From contig DPSB01000229.1 of NCBI GenBank assembly GCA_003537495.1, forward strand, positions 1 to 5,765: a stretch of DNA of 5,765 nt. The letters are read 5' to 3'. Made by a program: the position numbers and the translations under genes. Below are positions 5,021 through 5,765 of the stretch, piece by piece. Source of the stretch: Cytophagales bacterium. GTDB lineage: Bacteria; Bacteroidota; Bacteroidia; Cytophagales; Cyclobacteriaceae. Each line of letters starts with the position of its first letter. The first letter of the stretch is position 1. The notes under the pieces were generated by a model. It saw only the letters and a program-made list of their open reading frames with translations. It ran no database searches and was not told the origin of the DNA.

Positions 5021-5765
5021 ATGCCAAATATGGAAGCAAAATTTTCTAACCGGGTTAAAGAAGTAATATCGTTAAGCCGGGAGGAAGCATTGAGATTAGG
5101 ACACGATTACATTGGCACCGAGCATCTGCTGCTCGGCATGATTCGCGAAGGCGAAGGTGTTGCCGTAGCCGTGTTGAAAAAATTAGGCGTACCGTTAGAC
5201 GATCTGCGGGGCGAGATAGAAAAAGTATCCAAAGGCACCGCCACCCACGAAATCAAAAACCTGGCAAACATTCCATTAACCCGTGCTTCAGAGAAAGTAT
5301 TGAAGATCACGTACCTGGAAGCCAAAATATTTAAAGCACAATTGATTGGTACCGAGCATTTGCTCCTTTCCATCCTACGCGACCCCGACAACCTGGGTAC
5401 TCAGATTCTTAATAAGTTTGATGTGGCTTACGATGTGGTAAAAGAAATGCTCGAATATCAACACGATCAACCTACTGCAGCTTCCGATACAGACGATCCG
5501 GATGATGACTCCTCTAAAATGTTTGGCAGCGCAGCAAACCCTGGCAGCGGTAGCAAGGAGAAAAAAGGAACTGAAAAATCGCGCACACCCGTGCTCGATA
5601 ATTTTGGCCGCGACTTAACTAAACTTGCTGAAGACAATAAGCTTGACCCGATAGTAGGTCGCGAAAAAGAAATTGAACGCGTAGCACAGATTCTTAGTCG
5701 CAGAAAAAAGAACAACCCGATATTAATTGGTGAACCCGGTGTTGGTAAAACCGCTATTGCGGAAG
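5021..5765 (+). CDS. clpC: ATP-dependent Clp protease ATP-binding subunit ClpC, N-terminal part
   Basis: ClpC is a Hsp100/AAA+ unfoldase that feeds proteins to the ClpP protease in the cytoplasm. The 248 codons seen cover the substrate/adaptor-binding N-domain, built of two Clp-N repeats: [20 protein letters not shown] (20-39) and a second copy around [18 protein letters not shown] (102-119). A flexible acidic and then Gly/Lys-rich linker follows at about 149-188. D1 begins at [11 protein letters not shown], with [10 protein letters not shown] (209-218) and the Walker A motif GEPGVGKT (237-244). The frame runs off the window edge. The first ATG at 5021 gives MPNMEAKF; the second at 5030 gives MEAKF, the more familiar start, and either may be used. 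No mcsA, mcsB or ctsR gene lies upstream, so the Firmicutes-style regulatory operon is absent here. A Bacteroidota-type promoter precedes it. Confidence 0.96.
   Translation, partial: MPNMEAKFSNRVKEVISLSREEALRLGHDYIGTEHLLLGMIREGEGVAVAVLKKLGVPLDDLRGEIEKVSKGTATHEIKNLANIPLTRASEKVLKITYLEAKIFKAQLIGTEHLLLSILRDPDNLGTQILNKFDVAYDVVKEMLEYQHDQPTAASDTDDPDDDSSKMFGSAANPGSGSKEKKGTEKSRTPVLDNFGRDLTKLAEDNKLDPIVGREKEIERVAQILSRRKKNNPILIGEPGVGKTAIAE

Noticed and set aside
5107..5715. Two minus-strand open frames (5107-5391 and 5467-5715) antisense to clpC
   Set aside because: They are opposite strongly conserved ClpC coding sequence, have Ser/Arg-rich low-complexity translations and no promoter or start signal, so they are shadows of codon usage.

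Overview
The window looks like an ordinary chromosomal segment of a Bacteroidota bacterium, probably of the order Cytophagales. Base composition is moderately AT-rich. Starts lack Shine-Dalgarno sequences and sit behind AT-rich leaders. Two promoter candidates resemble the phylum's TTTG / TAnnTTTG pattern. The gene content also fits: a DUF983 protein, a WbqC-like protein, a ClpC with a long acidic linker, and an Asp/Glu-rich sequence after the lipobox cysteine of a lipoprotein. The assignment rests on these features only, because no database search was possible.

Layout from left to right. Positions 1-387 (minus) hold the N-terminal part of a secreted lipoprotein with an Ig/cadherin-like repeat. 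Positions 388-677 are mostly non-coding, with one doubtful small reading frame (429-635, minus). A DUF983 zinc-ribbon membrane protein follows on the plus strand (678-1061). It meets a minus-strand operon tail to tail, with the two stop codons overlapping. In transcription order that operon is mltG (3503-2445), a YbgC/FadM-type acyl-CoA thioesterase (2445-2038) and a YihY/BrkB-type membrane protein (2041-1058). Its junctions are TAATG and ATGA overlaps. Divergent from mltG is a YciO-type member of the Sua5/YrdC family (3590-4213). It is followed by an 81-bp spacer built of nested inverted repeats, and then a WbqC-like protein with a GTG start (4293-4919). A terminator-like hairpin and a Bacteroidota-type promoter then lead into clpC, which runs off the right edge (5021-5765).

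The genes are mostly cell-envelope and housekeeping functions: peptidoglycan cleavage during growth (MltG), CoA-thioester hydrolysis, uncharacterised membrane proteins, a possible sugar or lipopolysaccharide-related protein (WbqC-like) and protein quality control (ClpC). The coupled mltG operon is the only clear multi-gene unit. I see no mobile element, CRISPR array, RNA gene, defence system or biosynthetic cluster, and no convincing new system. The most notable unexplained structure is the inverted-repeat spacer at 4212-4292. Next come the terminator/promoter overlap ahead of clpC and the altered substrate-binding motifs of the YciO-type protein.
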